A DNA stretch of 64,000 nt from Gracilariopsis chorda. Taxonomy: Eukaryota; Rhodophyta; Florideophyceae; Gracilariales; Gracilariaceae. The translations under genes and the position numbers were made by a program. The notes beneath the pieces were generated by a model, which saw nothing but the letters and a program-made list of their open reading frames with translations, ran no database searches and had not been told where the DNA came from. How positions within the stretch are numbered: position 1 is the first letter of the stretch; every line of letters starts with the position of its first letter. Positions 17,764 to 28,011 of this stretch are shown here, in pieces. The DNA lies in NCBI GenBank assembly GCA_003194525.1, contig NBIV01000008.1, positions 248,001 through 312,000 of the forward strand. The letters are read 5' to 3'.

Positions 17764-20052
17764 CGCGCACTTGTGTGCCTGCTGTTGTGTTTGACGTAGT
17801 AGCTTTTCGCGCCTCCCCTTTGTGTGCCCCCCGCTCCGTGTGTATGTGTGTTGTTGCGCTGTGGCTCGTGGACGGCTTGGCTGCCCGCCAACGCGCCTGC
17901 GCTGCTTGAGCTGCGGGCTGCCTTGTCTTGTATTAAAACAAATCATGTAGCTTACTGTTTGTGAAGGCGGCGCTGTTACAGTAGATACACCAGCGTGTGC
18001 ATTGTGCGCGCACAGCGCGCCGCCAACTGCGTGGCGCGCCCCAACAGAAACTGGCCTGCGCCGCCGCCCCGAATCGCAAGCTGGCGAAGCGCAAAGCGGC
18101 GCGCGCGCCGCAATCGGTGGCGCAGCGCGCGAGCGCGCCCACGTGACGGCGCCGCGTGACGGCGCGCCACAGTGCGCGCGCGCACGCACGCGCTGCACGC
18201 CGCACAACGTGTGCGCGTGTTGGCCATCGCGCTTCGCTTGGGCGGCCGCATTGCGTAATGGCGGCGCGGCGCGCAGTGCGCCAGCTGCGCGCGTGTTGTT
18301 CGGCGCCGCCGTTAAAACGCAAACGCGCGCGCGCTGTACTGTCCCGCATTTGCGCCGCACGTGAGCTCGCGGCAGATCGCGCCGGTTTACAGCCGCGCGC
18401 CGCCCTTCTTGTGCGGGCAGCTCTACTTGACGAGTGGCTCGTTTGGTGCCGACAAAGGCGCCCCCGCAGCTCCCGCACCTTGAGCCGCTCGTGACAAGTC
18501 GTGGCGCCCAACAACTGTGTATGAGGGAGCAGCTGCAGCTCACAAGTATGCACAGCCTTGAGCGCGCGGAAGGCATTAAACGGTTACAGTTTGCGCGCGC
18601 GCGTCCGAAACGGCCGCTCCATGCGCAATCGCGCCGCACAAAGCATTGCCCAAACCTAACACACCAACCGTCGTCACGCCGCGCATGTGCGTGCCATACA
18701 GTCTGACGTAAGCCATCCAATAATTTTTACAGTTATTTTGTTGGGGCTTTCTCCCCCCCCCCACCTTCCATCACCACACGTGATCTGCGCTGTCCGATAG
18801 AGAGAGAGTAAGTAAATCAACTCTTCTCTGATTAACCTACGTTCAATCTGCCGTTGGTGGCATTGTTTTGAGCATCTTGTTTTTGGTTCACATTATCCGT
18901 ACGCATAATCAACGGTTACATGGCTGGCTGTGTACCCAACTTACCTGCCCGATCGCCTTCGCTTGCCAATACAGCTACTGTAGTATACCGGGTAACGCAT
19001 CACTGCGGCATCACAAAACCGCTCGTGTTTCAGATGCGCTCCCACTCTCAAGCTGTGAGCTCGCGCCCACTCGCGCCGCGCTCGAGCTCCGCACCCGCCC
19101 CCCCCCCCCCCCCGACTACATACTGTACACTACAGTACCCTATCGCTTCGCCGATACAGTAATTCAGCAACCAATGCTTGTGACATACCAACGGTACACT
19201 ATGCTAGCGGCTATGCGTTTATTAACTCCATGGCTGTGCTTGCTTCGCATTCCACGCCGCCCTAACTTGCTCCACTGAGCTGTGCCCCTTGCACCCCTGC
19301 ACCACAGCACAGCCACAAAAGCTGCATGCCACTCGTCTCTCGCTCTTCCTGCGCTCCCTTTCCTTTCTCGCACGTCCAATGCCGCATGGCTTGTCTCCGC
19401 CGCAACACGCTTGCTCCCGTTCACTCCGCTATAAAACCGCGCACATGCGCATACACCTGTGCCCGCAGATAGATCATTCATTCGCTTGCTTTCTCGCGTA
19501 GCAGCTGTTGATTCTGCCGCCTCGCCTCGCCTCGCTCTGCGCCGTTTTGGGCGTGCGTTTGACCGTTGCTCCATTTGCTTCCGCGTTGTTCTGTACGCAG
19601 TTGGTGACGAGCTGTTGCCCATTCGTCACACCAATGCACCAATCAGTCGCATGCGCCTGTTTACGCGTTGTAAATGATGTATCCTTCGGTAGACATATAT
19701 GTAAACCTCAGCCGCCTCTCACCACACTGTGCGGTCACGCTCTTCTCGTTCTACCGTTTTTTTGGGTCACAAGCCCCCCTTCGCTACTAATCTACGCCGC
19801 ACGCCACTGTTGCGTATGCGCTGTCTTCGACCAATCCATCACCCGAAACCGCGCCGATGGCAAACACGTGTGTAGTACACACGCGCTTCATTATTCGCCC
19901 GGTTACTAAACGCGTACCGACCTTTTCCACCTGCACTACGTGTATCCACCAACCCCCAATCTCGCCCGCAAACCACCACCTCCACCAAAACCTCACCGTC
20001 ACCCCCCTGTCACCTCACATCGCTCCCAAACAAACATACCGCACCACTAACA
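17764..20052. other. 2.3-kb intergenic before MetRS
   Basis: 17950-18650 is CGCG-rich with wide spurious open frames on the minus strand. C runs occur at ~18751-18760 and 19098-19111. 19184-19198 has an ACCAACGGTAC motif. A TATAAAA sequence is at 19431-19437, but no coding exon follows that I can identify. I found no tRNA-like cloverleaf. Confidence 0.45.
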
Positions 20053-21912
20053 ATGGATATCGCCTTCGCACCATGTCTGTCCCTTCGACTTCTTCGCACT
20101 CCACGTCCCGTTCACGCCTTGTTTCTCCGTCCTTCCCCGCTACCCCCGCTAACACGCCCCCTTAACACCCCTCCAACTCGCGCTTCACCGCGAGCATGTG
20201 CCCATCCACCCGCGCTCAACAACCAGAAACTCGTTGTTACAACCCCGCTTTTTTATGTCAATGCCGCCCCACACATGGGCTCCGCTTATCCTACCATTGC
20301 TGCAGACGCCCTTGCCCGCTTCTACCAAATGGCTCATGCGCGTGTTACTTTAGTCACCGGCACCGACGAGCACGGAGAGAAGATCGCCGCTGCGGCGGCG
20401 AAGGCGGCGAAGGCGGCGAAGGCTGCATCGGATCGGGCGAATGCTGCTGCAGAAAATCGCGCTCCGTATCAATCTTCGCATCACCCATCCACCCAGGCGT
20501 TTTGCGATTCCGTTGCCGAACAGTTTCAGCAACTCTGGGCCAAGCTCAACATTCGCCACCAGCGCTTTATTAGAACAACATCCCCGCATCATCACGCAGT
20601 CGTCCGTCAGTTTATGGAGCGCGTATGGCAGAACGGCGACATATACAAGAGTGAATACGAAGGTTTGTACTGCACAGGCTGTGAGGAATACAAAGATCTC
20701 AAAGAGTTGCTTCCAAGAAATCTGTGTCCAACCCACCAAAAGCCCTGCCTCAGCCGCAAGGAAGACAATTATTTCTTCGCCCTCTCAAAGTATCAAGAGC
20801 GTTTGGAGGCTTTTCTAGACGATAACCCCAATTTTGTTCAGCCTTCCGAGCGGAGAAACGAGGTGCTAGGATGGGTCAAGTCCGGGCTGCGTGATTTCAG
20901 CGTGTCTCGTGCTAACAATGACTGGGGAATTCTAGTACCTCGCGATGAAAGCCAAACCATTTATGTGTGGTTTGATGCGCTTGTTGGCTATTTGAGTGCC
21001 TTGCTTCAACATTCGCATCAGCCTTCCTTGGAACAGTTGGCGGACAGCGGATGGCCTGCCGATGTTCATATTATCGGAAAGGATATTCTCAGGTTTCATG
21101 CCGTTTACTGGCCCGCTATGCTTATGTCGGCCGGTTTGCCGTTGCCGAGAAGAGTTATTGGCCATGGATTTATCACTAAAGACGGTATGAAGATGGGAAA
21201 GAGTTTGGGAAATACTCTTGATCCTTGTCAGCTTGTCGACACTTACGGAGCCGATGCTGTGCGCTACTACTTTTTGAAGGCCGTTGACTTTGGAAAAGAC
21301 GGCGACTTTTCAGAGCAACGTTTTGTCGACGTTGTTAATGCCGACCTTGCAAACTCGCTGGGCAACCTGTTGAATCGATCGTTAAACCTGCTCAAGAAGA
21401 ACTGCGCGAGTACGTTACCCATTTCATCTGCCGAGCTCGGTCTGTCTGATGCAGATGACGATGAGAAAACGCTACGAGAAGCCGCTGATCGCGCGTATCA
21501 AAAGGCGTATGCGCAGTACGAAGCGCTTGACTTCAACGCCGCGTGCCACTCGCTTATTTCAATATGCTTCGAGGCAAACGCTTACATTGATCGCATCGCC
21601 CCGTGGACAAAGTTCAAATCGGAGCACGCTGAAGACGTTCAAATGGCGAGACGATGCATCGTCAATGTGTTGGAGGCGTCGCGTGTGGTCGCTGTCGGTT
21701 TAAGCCCGGTCGTTCCGGAAGTGGCCCAGAAGATATACGAGGCCCTTGGGCTTGGAGATGAAGTTGCTAACGGATTGACATGGGAGCATATGAAATGGGG
21801 ACGACTTACCGCTGGTATGTCGTTTGCGAAACCCAAGCCAGTATTTCCGCGTCTGGAACTTGTTTCTGTTACTCCTGCTGCTGCCACTGCAGAAGCTGCG
21901 GTTATTTCATAG
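20053..21912 (+). CDS. MARS2: Organellar methionyl-tRNA synthetase
   Basis: This class I aminoacyl-tRNA synthetase charges tRNA-Met. It has 619 residues; the first ~55 are Arg/Pro/Ser-rich without acidic residues (after Asp2), as in a mitochondrial and/or plastid transit peptide. The catalytic core starts at KLVVTTPLFYVNAAPHMGSAY, with HMGS (residue ~74) as the HIGH motif, and TGTDEHGEKI follows. KMGKS at ~380 is the KMSKS variant. A single zinc-knuckle-like region (YCTGCEEY...CPTHQKPC) is present. An alanine-rich insertion (AAAAAKAAKAAKA) follows the TDEHG block. The C-terminus ends after the anticodon-binding helical domain with no EMAP/GST extension, again typical of organellar enzymes. 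Whether one or both organelles are served cannot be told. The start is the first ATG of the frame. Confidence 0.93.
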   Translation: MDIAFAPCLSLRLLRTPRPVHALFLRPSPLPPLTRPLNTPPTRASPRACAHPPALNNQKLVVTTPLFYVNAAPHMGSAYPTIAADALARFYQMAHARVTLVTGTDEHGEKIAAAAAKAAKAAKAASDRANAAAENRAPYQSSHHPSTQAFCDSVAEQFQQLWAKLNIRHQRFIRTTSPHHHAVVRQFMERVWQNGDIYKSEYEGLYCTGCEEYKDLKELLPRNLCPTHQKPCLSRKEDNYFFALSKYQERLEAFLDDNPNFVQPSERRNEVLGWVKSGLRDFSVSRANNDWGILVPRDESQTIYVWFDALVGYLSALLQHSHQPSLEQLADSGWPADVHIIGKDILRFHAVYWPAMLMSAGLPLPRRVIGHGFITKDGMKMGKSLGNTLDPCQLVDTYGADAVRYYFLKAVDFGKDGDFSEQRFVDVVNADLANSLGNLLNRSLNLLKKNCASTLPISSAELGLSDADDDEKTLREAADRAYQKAYAQYEALDFNAACHSLISICFEANAYIDRIAPWTKFKSEHAEDVQMARRCIVNVLEASRVVAVGLSPVVPEVAQKIYEALGLGDEVANGLTWEHMKWGRLTAGMSFAKPKPVFPRLELVSVTPAAATAEAAVIS

Positions 21913-22077
21913 GAGAGACATACAAACGGTTTGTGATATAAACATCTACAGCAGACAAACTACACCAGTTTCATTTGCATCCCCGCAGCTTTTCTAGCTC
22001 CGGCTTCTGCAAACACTGCTTGGGAACAAAGTAGCCTCCTATGTTCTGTTCTTTACCACTGTCTTGACTGGGTCAAG

Positions 22078-24414
22078 CTATTCCCCAAAAGCCGCTTCTA
22101 TGGCCGCCCCGATTTCATCGGCAGTCAGTACGGAAACCATACCATCTGCCATTGGTGACCTACATTCACTTCCCCTGAGACTACTATTACGCGATGGAGA
22201 ATCCACTTTCCTCCGTTTTGCGCTCCCCGCCGCACCCGCTTGATTCTCGTACAACTGCGTAACGTTACGTTTTCTACAGCTTGACGCTGCTTTGGCAAAG
22301 TTGTTGTTGATCCATGACCTGTAGTCATTCGAGCTCTTGAATCTATCATCTTTGTCAAGCTGGTAGTCAAACTCGTCTTGTCTTTCAAAGCGCACCGCAG
22401 AGTCGTCAAGCCATGCCGGTGAAATGACGTACGCCGCCCCACTCTCCATAGCTTGCTTATATTTTCTCGTATTCCTACCTCGCGTTTCAGACGTCACCAA
22501 GTGGGTTGTGTGCCCGTTTTCGTATTCTAAAGAGCATTGAGCCCCGAGTCGCTTCGCAAGGCTCCAATACGGCGACGAATGAGGATCGACGCCCGTAGGG
22601 ATAACGCCTGTAAAACAGACGACGCACTCTTGAAGAACTTCTCTTCGCACGCTTGCTAGAATTCTCTTCACGTCCGCTGGTGGTCTAAACCGCTTTGCGG
22701 GCCCCTTGTTTACCGCTCCAGACTCTCTTTGAGCCTGGCTTGCTATTGAAAAGAATCTTGAGTGACATTCCTCTAGAACCTCAGCCAACTTTAGCAGGTG
22801 GTTACTGGCCTTGGGATCAGCGTCCTGTTTCCACCAAGAGTTAACCAGTTCACTAAACAAAGTTGATGAGCTATCTGCATTTTCGCACAACGTACGCGTT
22901 CCACTGGCATCAGGGATTGCGGATTCATTTGGAACAGGGGAATGCTCGTCTAGCAGCGAAGCTGGTGGTGTATCGTCTGCGGCTGTAGCATTTCCCGGGG
23001 TGGAGTGTTCTTTAGCTTGTTCCGCGAATCCGTTACCCCGCTTGCCGTCGAAGGTGCCATCCTCGGAGGAGCTATCCCCGGAGGGGCCATCCCCGGAGGA
23101 GCCATCCCCATCATGTACTCGTTCCTGTTGAGCACGGTCAGCACTCACACCATTAAAGGCATTAGTTTGCGGCTCTGAGGCGGGCGATTCGGCATCTGGC
23201 AAAGCAGTATCAGGGCTAGCAGATGCAGATGTAGGCGTACGAGTGTTGTCCTCCTCCGAGTCGATCCCCGAAGCAGCAAGGGTTCCGTTGGTGTACTCCG
23301 TGTTGTGGATAACATGGAGCGCATTTCCATTTATTGTACGAGGAGCCTCCTTCTCCGTGTCGTTTTCGTTAGGCTTCAGCAACGATTTCGAAGTGTCAGT
23401 AGTCCCCACGGCATTCGATTTAGTGCTGAGGCGACCGTTGGTAGCACTGACTCGATCATAAGCTTCATGAAGACCATCCCAGAAGTGATACGGGTCGGCG
23501 CGAATAAGATTTGGCATAAAAGACTGACCCGTAGAAGAAATCCAAACATCTTCCCTATCATCGACAATAAGCACCATAGAATCATCACATGGAAACAAGC
23601 GTTGAATACTTTTCTGATTCCAACGACCTTCTTCAAAATCTTCGCGACTGGTGATTCGACCGCCAAACAGCTTCTTGTGCGGATCGATAAGATTGGCGAT
23701 CTGATCGGCGTAAGGTCGAGTACCCATTGTGTAAATGTGTAACTCAAATTTGTTCGACAAGCGATGCAGAAACTCGAAGAGATGCGGACGAAGTTTAACA
23801 TGCATGAGTGGCGGGGCATTTGGGTGGATGACGGGTGCGAGTGCAAACGCTTTGACGGAGTGCAAATCGGCATCTGGCGGGAAATGATTTATGACTTGAG
23901 GGGCGCGCGGATCGTCTGTAGCGTGAACGAGGGTGTGGTCGAGGTCAAGGACAAGCGAGAGACGTTGCGAGTGTAGCAGATTACGCGCGTTGACGGAGGC
24001 TATGGACTCTGCTTCAGCTCTTGACACAGCAAGCTGATTGGAGTCGTAGGCAACCGGAATGCGTTCGACAGCGGTCTTTGTCTCTGCGAAATGCAAGGAC
24101 TGCGCGGTTTCACCGCAGATGGCGCATATGCCCTTGAAGACTACAGCGTGGGTACAAAACTCGATAAGGGCGAGGGCGGAGGCTGCGGGGTCTACTGTAG
24201 AACTTTGTTGAATGAATGTTTTGACTATCTTTCCGGAGCGGGGTGCAAACGCATACTCGACTGCGCCCGTGGAGAGCGACTTGAAAGTGGCTAGTCTCTG
24301 TTCGCGATGAACGGAGGCGCTGTTGTTGACTAGCCAGCGGTCCAACCGCCATTGCGCAGGCTGTTGTAAGACTCGCTCGGGAAGTTGTACATGTTCCTGT
24401 TTGTATCCGCGCAT
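22078..24414 (-). CDS. FCP1: FCP1-like RNA polymerase II CTD phosphatase
   Basis: It removes Ser phosphates from the RNA polymerase II C-terminal repeat to recycle the enzyme in the nucleus. The 778-residue model starts at the ATG at 24414; no ATG lies farther upstream in frame, although the frame stays open with a GTG at 24516. N-terminal GKIVKTFIQQ to HAVVFKGICAICGE is the usual lead-in. The catalytic FCP/SCP homology domain has DLDHTLVHAT (157-166; DxDx(T/V)), HIYTMGTRPYAD and VDDREDVW. A long acidic Ser/Asp/Glu-rich linker follows, then a BRCT domain (about 610-710: CVVCFTGVIPTG, THLVTSE, YVISPAWLDDS). Domain order matches yeast and human FCP1. It shares the CTD cycle with PCF11 at 54-57 kb. 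No intron or break seen. Confidence 0.93.
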   Translation of the reverse strand: MRGYKQEHVQLPERVLQQPAQWRLDRWLVNNSASVHREQRLATFKSLSTGAVEYAFAPRSGKIVKTFIQQSSTVDPAASALALIEFCTHAVVFKGICAICGETAQSLHFAETKTAVERIPVAYDSNQLAVSRAEAESIASVNARNLLHSQRLSLVLDLDHTLVHATDDPRAPQVINHFPPDADLHSVKAFALAPVIHPNAPPLMHVKLRPHLFEFLHRLSNKFELHIYTMGTRPYADQIANLIDPHKKLFGGRITSREDFEEGRWNQKSIQRLFPCDDSMVLIVDDREDVWISSTGQSFMPNLIRADPYHFWDGLHEAYDRVSATNGRLSTKSNAVGTTDTSKSLLKPNENDTEKEAPRTINGNALHVIHNTEYTNGTLAASGIDSEEDNTRTPTSASASPDTALPDAESPASEPQTNAFNGVSADRAQQERVHDGDGSSGDGPSGDSSSEDGTFDGKRGNGFAEQAKEHSTPGNATAADDTPPASLLDEHSPVPNESAIPDASGTRTLCENADSSSTLFSELVNSWWKQDADPKASNHLLKLAEVLEECHSRFFSIASQAQRESGAVNKGPAKRFRPPADVKRILASVRREVLQECVVCFTGVIPTGVDPHSSPYWSLAKRLGAQCSLEYENGHTTHLVTSETRGRNTRKYKQAMESGAAYVISPAWLDDSAVRFERQDEFDYQLDKDDRFKSSNDYRSWINNNFAKAASSCRKRNVTQLYENQAGAAGSAKRRKVDSPSRNSSLRGSECRSPMADGMVSVLTADEIGAAIEAAFGE

Positions 24415-25308
24415 GAACAACTGTTTGACGGGCGTGGGTATGGGGCGAGGCGGGGCAGGGAAGTTGGTGCTAGCGAAGCGCGGAGGCAGCGAGGTTTGCT
24501 TGGCGGAACTGGTCACGGACGGAGGATTTTGCGGAGGAAGAAGGCGCTTTGGGTAGGGAGAAGGGAGGGCGGAATGTGGAAGGCGTGAGAGACGGAAGTG
24601 GCGCCAGCGTTATCTTGTAGGGACGAGCGTCTGCACGCTTTGAAACGAAACGGGACGCGGTCGACCAGAGGACGGCGTGCAACGTTGCGTGGCGGCTCCA
24701 CGTGGACGGCTGTACAGTGTACAGTGCTGCACGTCCGGTGCTACACGTTCGGTGGAGGAAACGGCAAACGACCGTCCCTGACCAGCAATGCAATCGAAGC
24801 AACGAGATCACAGATCGGAGGCGGCTACCAAAGACAACCGTCGTGCACGAAGGTTAGAAAGGGAAGGTCGCTGACGACTGTGATCAGGGCCGTTCTAAAC
24901 TGGTGTTCTGGGGCGTACCAGCGTACTGACTTGCAGTGTTTTGACTACCGTTGTACCAAAGGTACAAAGGTAGCAACTACCAACGGTACCAACGGTACCA
25001 ACGGTATGCGAGGAACTACCTGTAGTAGTAGCTTAGAACTTACCATCTTCCTCCGAGGAAGGTGCTAGGTTCTAAGCTACTACTCCAACCTTGACCGGCC
25101 TTGACTCGTCACGAGCAAGGGCCGGCAGTCAGGTGGATTTATCTGAATTTCACCGAGTGCAGACCTTTGATACCAACTGCGACCGCCAAAGTTCAAACTT
25201 TAGTTTGCCATGTTCACGGACACCAGTTTTGTTTTCCAATGGCGTTCACGGCGGCACGTGCAAAAACGCTTTTGTGGGCTTTGGAATACCGGTTTCGACT
25301 GCCTTCTC
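24415..25308. other. Intergenic with short palindromic repeats
   Basis: 24946-25006 contains a cluster of CCGTTGTACC/ACCAACGGTA units, including three tandem ACCAACGGT copies. 25025-25083 is a foldback (see separate entry). No gene is recognised. Confidence 0.5.
25025..25083. repeat. Foldback: 15-bp perfect stem with nested hairpin
   Basis: GTAGTAGCTTAGAAC at 25025-25039 is the exact reverse complement of 25069-25083. The loop itself contains CTTCCTC/GAGGAAG, which pairs perfectly. It sits directly after the ACCAACGGTACC cluster. The shape suits a MITE-like foldback or a structured transcript; no target-site duplication is obvious. Confidence 0.6.
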
Positions 25309-27111
25309 TCATGAACGCTCCTCCCGACGAAGCCTACCAAAAACACGACGCATCATAGACCTCCCTTCCGTGCTGTTTGTACTTTCCCGATCCCATCTCC
25401 TTTCGTATAACGGCTTGTCGTGTTCAGAAATGCCGCAGTTAGTGCCCGACAGCAAATTCTTCATGTTATGCGCGATTTCCACAAGCGAAATAATTATGAC
25501 CGCGTCGGAAAGCTCTCTAAGCGCGTTCAACGTTTCTTGGTCCACGCTATCCCACAAACGTTTAACAGCTACCATTACCGTTACAAGAAGGGGAAGCAGT
25601 GAAATATGCTCGGCAGCAAGCAGAGCAAAATGCACATACGTAGACGTTTCAGCCCCATGCTCCAAGGCAATCTTCTTATGGTCTCCAACAATCGCGTTTC
25701 CTATGTGTAGTGGTGCTTCTCTCAACCATTCCCCTGAGTCTATGCGTCTGTTGACCGTGACTTTGAAGACCGTGCTGGCCGTGCTATCTTCGTTGACCAA
25801 GTCTTTTGCGATGGTGATGCCCAACTCTCTATATCGCTGCAGAAGAAGAAGAAGAACACACTGATCCTTCAATTCCTTTGATTGAGAATTGGGGAAGACG
25901 GATGTCAGATCAACATCTGAGTCAGACCGTTTGCTCCGATGCGGATATAATATTCTGCAGCCGTGTTTGATTACGTCCCAGCAGTGGAGGTTCACCAGTG
26001 AATCCGAAGTGTTTCCTTCGGGGGCTCTGAGAGTGTTGTAGTAAATTGTGAAGAACTCCGAACACCTTAACAGAAGTCGGGGTATTGAGTTTTCCTGTGA
26101 GCCTGATTCACTTCGGCCTTCTATGTCGGAATCCTCATTTGCGCGCATACCTAATATTCGAGGAATTCGAGAGCCCTGTGGTACCAGTTCCACCAGATTT
26201 GGCACAGCGCCTTCGAGTTGCTGCTTGAAGTAAGCTGTCCTGAAAACCAGCAAGCTTATAGCCGTCCCTGCTATGAGAAGCAGAGCCCAAACCATACAAA
26301 AAACCATAACTCCGACGCGTAGCGACATTTCTTCTCGGGCTGCATTAATGGCAATCGTAGTAGGCACAAGTTGAGAGCGCCACCACCAGCGTTGTCTCCA
26401 CCCCACAAGAACCAATGAGATGGCGGTGGTGAAGCATACGTAGAACAGTACCGCATATGAACTTAACGAAAATGGCTTTCCATGAATACTTGAAAACGGC
26501 AGCCAGTATACACGAGAAAGATACGCCTGACGTAGTAAGAAGAAAACGTCTATGAGAAGTTCGAGTATACCATACGCCAACAGACAAGCCGGTAGCCAGT
26601 TTAACCATTGAAGTCTGGTGCGGAAAGAAGCTTGAAGCTGAAGGAAAGTAGTGATTTCAGCAGTCAGGATTACAATCACCTCAAGCAGTTCAAGAAACAG
26701 CAAGATTCCCACCTTGACAAACGACATGCGACAAGGGTCGGCCGACTCCATGGTGAGCGTGCCCTGCATGCCGGCAAAGAGTATAGCGGAGAAGGACAAG
26801 ATAGTTTGCCAGGACAGTCCAGGTTGTTCGAGTGGGGCGGAGGAGGAGTTGCTGGCCAGGTCTTGTAAAGCGGTCAAATTGGCGTCCATGTTGGCGAACG
26901 TTTTGGAATCGGGAAAGAGAGGTGGCGAGTGAGCTGCACGAAGAAAGCTAAGGGCGCTAGCTAGCGTGCCAGCTGTGCACCGAGTAGTCTGAGCAAGGCT
27001 TGGTAGCTGGAGCAAGGTGTCTGACCTGCTCCAAGAACCATGGTGCGAACGATGATCGAGCTGCAGCGGCCCTAAAGCATATCCCATTTCATTTTGACTG
27101 GATATCTGCAT
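25309..27111 (-). CDS. Unknown multi-pass membrane protein (about five TM segments)
   Basis: I do not recognise this gene. The open frame encodes up to 600 residues from the ATG at 27109-27111; an internal ATG at 26889 (MDANLTALQDL) may be the true start, since the first 74 codons overlap the end of a tandem repeat. Hydrophobic segments occur at about residues 102-122, 132-154, 170-192, 215-238 and 265-290 of the long form, in the first half. The second half is mainly soluble, with Arg/Lys/Asp-rich and leucine-rich stretches, the motif LHCWDVIKHG, a further hydrophobic stretch near HISLLPLLVTVMVA and a basic tail (RRVFGRLRREERS). Topology suggests a membrane anchor with a cytosolic C-terminal domain. 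No enzymatic motif is visible. It might belong to a lineage-specific family. Confidence 0.65.
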   Translation of the reverse strand: MQISSQNEMGYALGPLQLDHRSHHGSWSRSDTLLQLPSLAQTTRCTAGTLASALSFLRAAHSPPLFPDSKTFANMDANLTALQDLASNSSSAPLEQPGLSWQTILSFSAILFAGMQGTLTMESADPCRMSFVKVGILLFLELLEVIVILTAEITTFLQLQASFRTRLQWLNWLPACLLAYGILELLIDVFFLLRQAYLSRVYWLPFSSIHGKPFSLSSYAVLFYVCFTTAISLVLVGWRQRWWWRSQLVPTTIAINAAREEMSLRVGVMVFCMVWALLLIAGTAISLLVFRTAYFKQQLEGAVPNLVELVPQGSRIPRILGMRANEDSDIEGRSESGSQENSIPRLLLRCSEFFTIYYNTLRAPEGNTSDSLVNLHCWDVIKHGCRILYPHRSKRSDSDVDLTSVFPNSQSKELKDQCVLLLLLQRYRELGITIAKDLVNEDSTASTVFKVTVNRRIDSGEWLREAPLHIGNAIVGDHKKIALEHGAETSTYVHFALLAAEHISLLPLLVTVMVAVKRLWDSVDQETLNALRELSDAVIIISLVEIAHNMKNLLSGTNCGISEHDKPLYERRWDRESTNSTEGRSMMRRVFGRLRREERS

Positions 27112-27350
27112 GCACGAGTCTCACGCCTCTCTCTGACCCGCGCCAAGAACCGAGGCGTGAACTATAAAAGAGCAGCGTTGGGCCAGAAGCATGCTCGATG
27201 TCAGTCTGACCAGACATATGCACGTACGAGTCTCAAGTCTCTGACCGGCGACAAGAGGAGAGGGGTGAGCGATGAGCCGAAGGAGCAGGCGTTGGGTGCG
27301 AAGAACGCATATTTTCAATCTGACTGGATGTTTGCATGCACGCGAGCCTC
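27020..27350. repeat. Three imperfect ~110-bp tandem repeats
   Basis: Units start at 27020, 27132 and 27240, each opening with TCTGACC followed by C-rich/G-rich sequence and (C/G)AAGA. Each closes with a block like GACTGGATATCTGCATGCACGAGTCTC. Units are about 112, 108 and 111 bp. The array overlaps the possible 5' end of the membrane-protein gene and contains ACTATAAAAG at 27160-27169. It may be a promoter-proximal minisatellite. Confidence 0.65.
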
Positions 27351-28011
27351 TGGTTGGCACAGTTGGCAAACTTGAAGTGGCCATTTACAACGCAAGAAAA
27401 AGATCTCGCTCTGGCGCGAACTGTTTTAACTCCCAGAGAAATATCTCAAAGGTATCTGTCGAAATACTCGTTTCTTTTGCTAACGATAACCCTTTCCGCA
27501 ACCAATAGAAACGCATCAACGCATTTAAGATGTATGTTGTTCCATCATACAACACCCATGCCCAACTGATCAAATGTTAAACCGTTTCTGTTTGTTTACT
27601 TCGAGACATATAACATATTGCAGAGCAAGTACAAAAAAAAGCGCTGACTCGGGACCAGAAAAGGGTATCTGCAGTTAACTAGCGTCCAAGAGAGTAGTAG
27701 GCATGTCCAACAAGATCGGATACACGCCGTACATGACAGGCACGTACAAACCATTCACAACTGATATTACACACGCGACTCAAGCGAAACAACTGCAAAG
27801 CAAGAAAAAAAAGTGCATATCGCATATACATGAGACGACGGGCGGGGGCGTGGGGAGGCCGTGGGGGAGGGGGGGGGGGGAAGAAAGCGTGCTATCCGCG
27901 CAACGTCATGAGTCAAACAAAACGGGTGAACGAGAACGAGAAAGTGAGACGGGCAAGTGACTGAGTGATGTTACGAAACGAGTAAGGAGTTGAGGTTGGA
28001 AGTTAAGTCGT
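27351..28011. other. Intergenic with long G run
   Basis: 27835-27890 is very G-rich, ending in a run of 12 G. No gene is recognised. It is the 3' flank of the PH-domain gene. Confidence 0.45.

Noticed and set aside
17359-18720. 453-codon minus-strand open frame
   Set aside because: CGCG-rich DNA lacks stop codons; the peptide is low-complexity Arg/Ala and covers the GATA gene on the other strand.
24415-24516. GTG start for FCP1
   Set aside because: Nuclear eukaryotic genes start at ATG; 24414 is the first in frame and the family homology lies after it.
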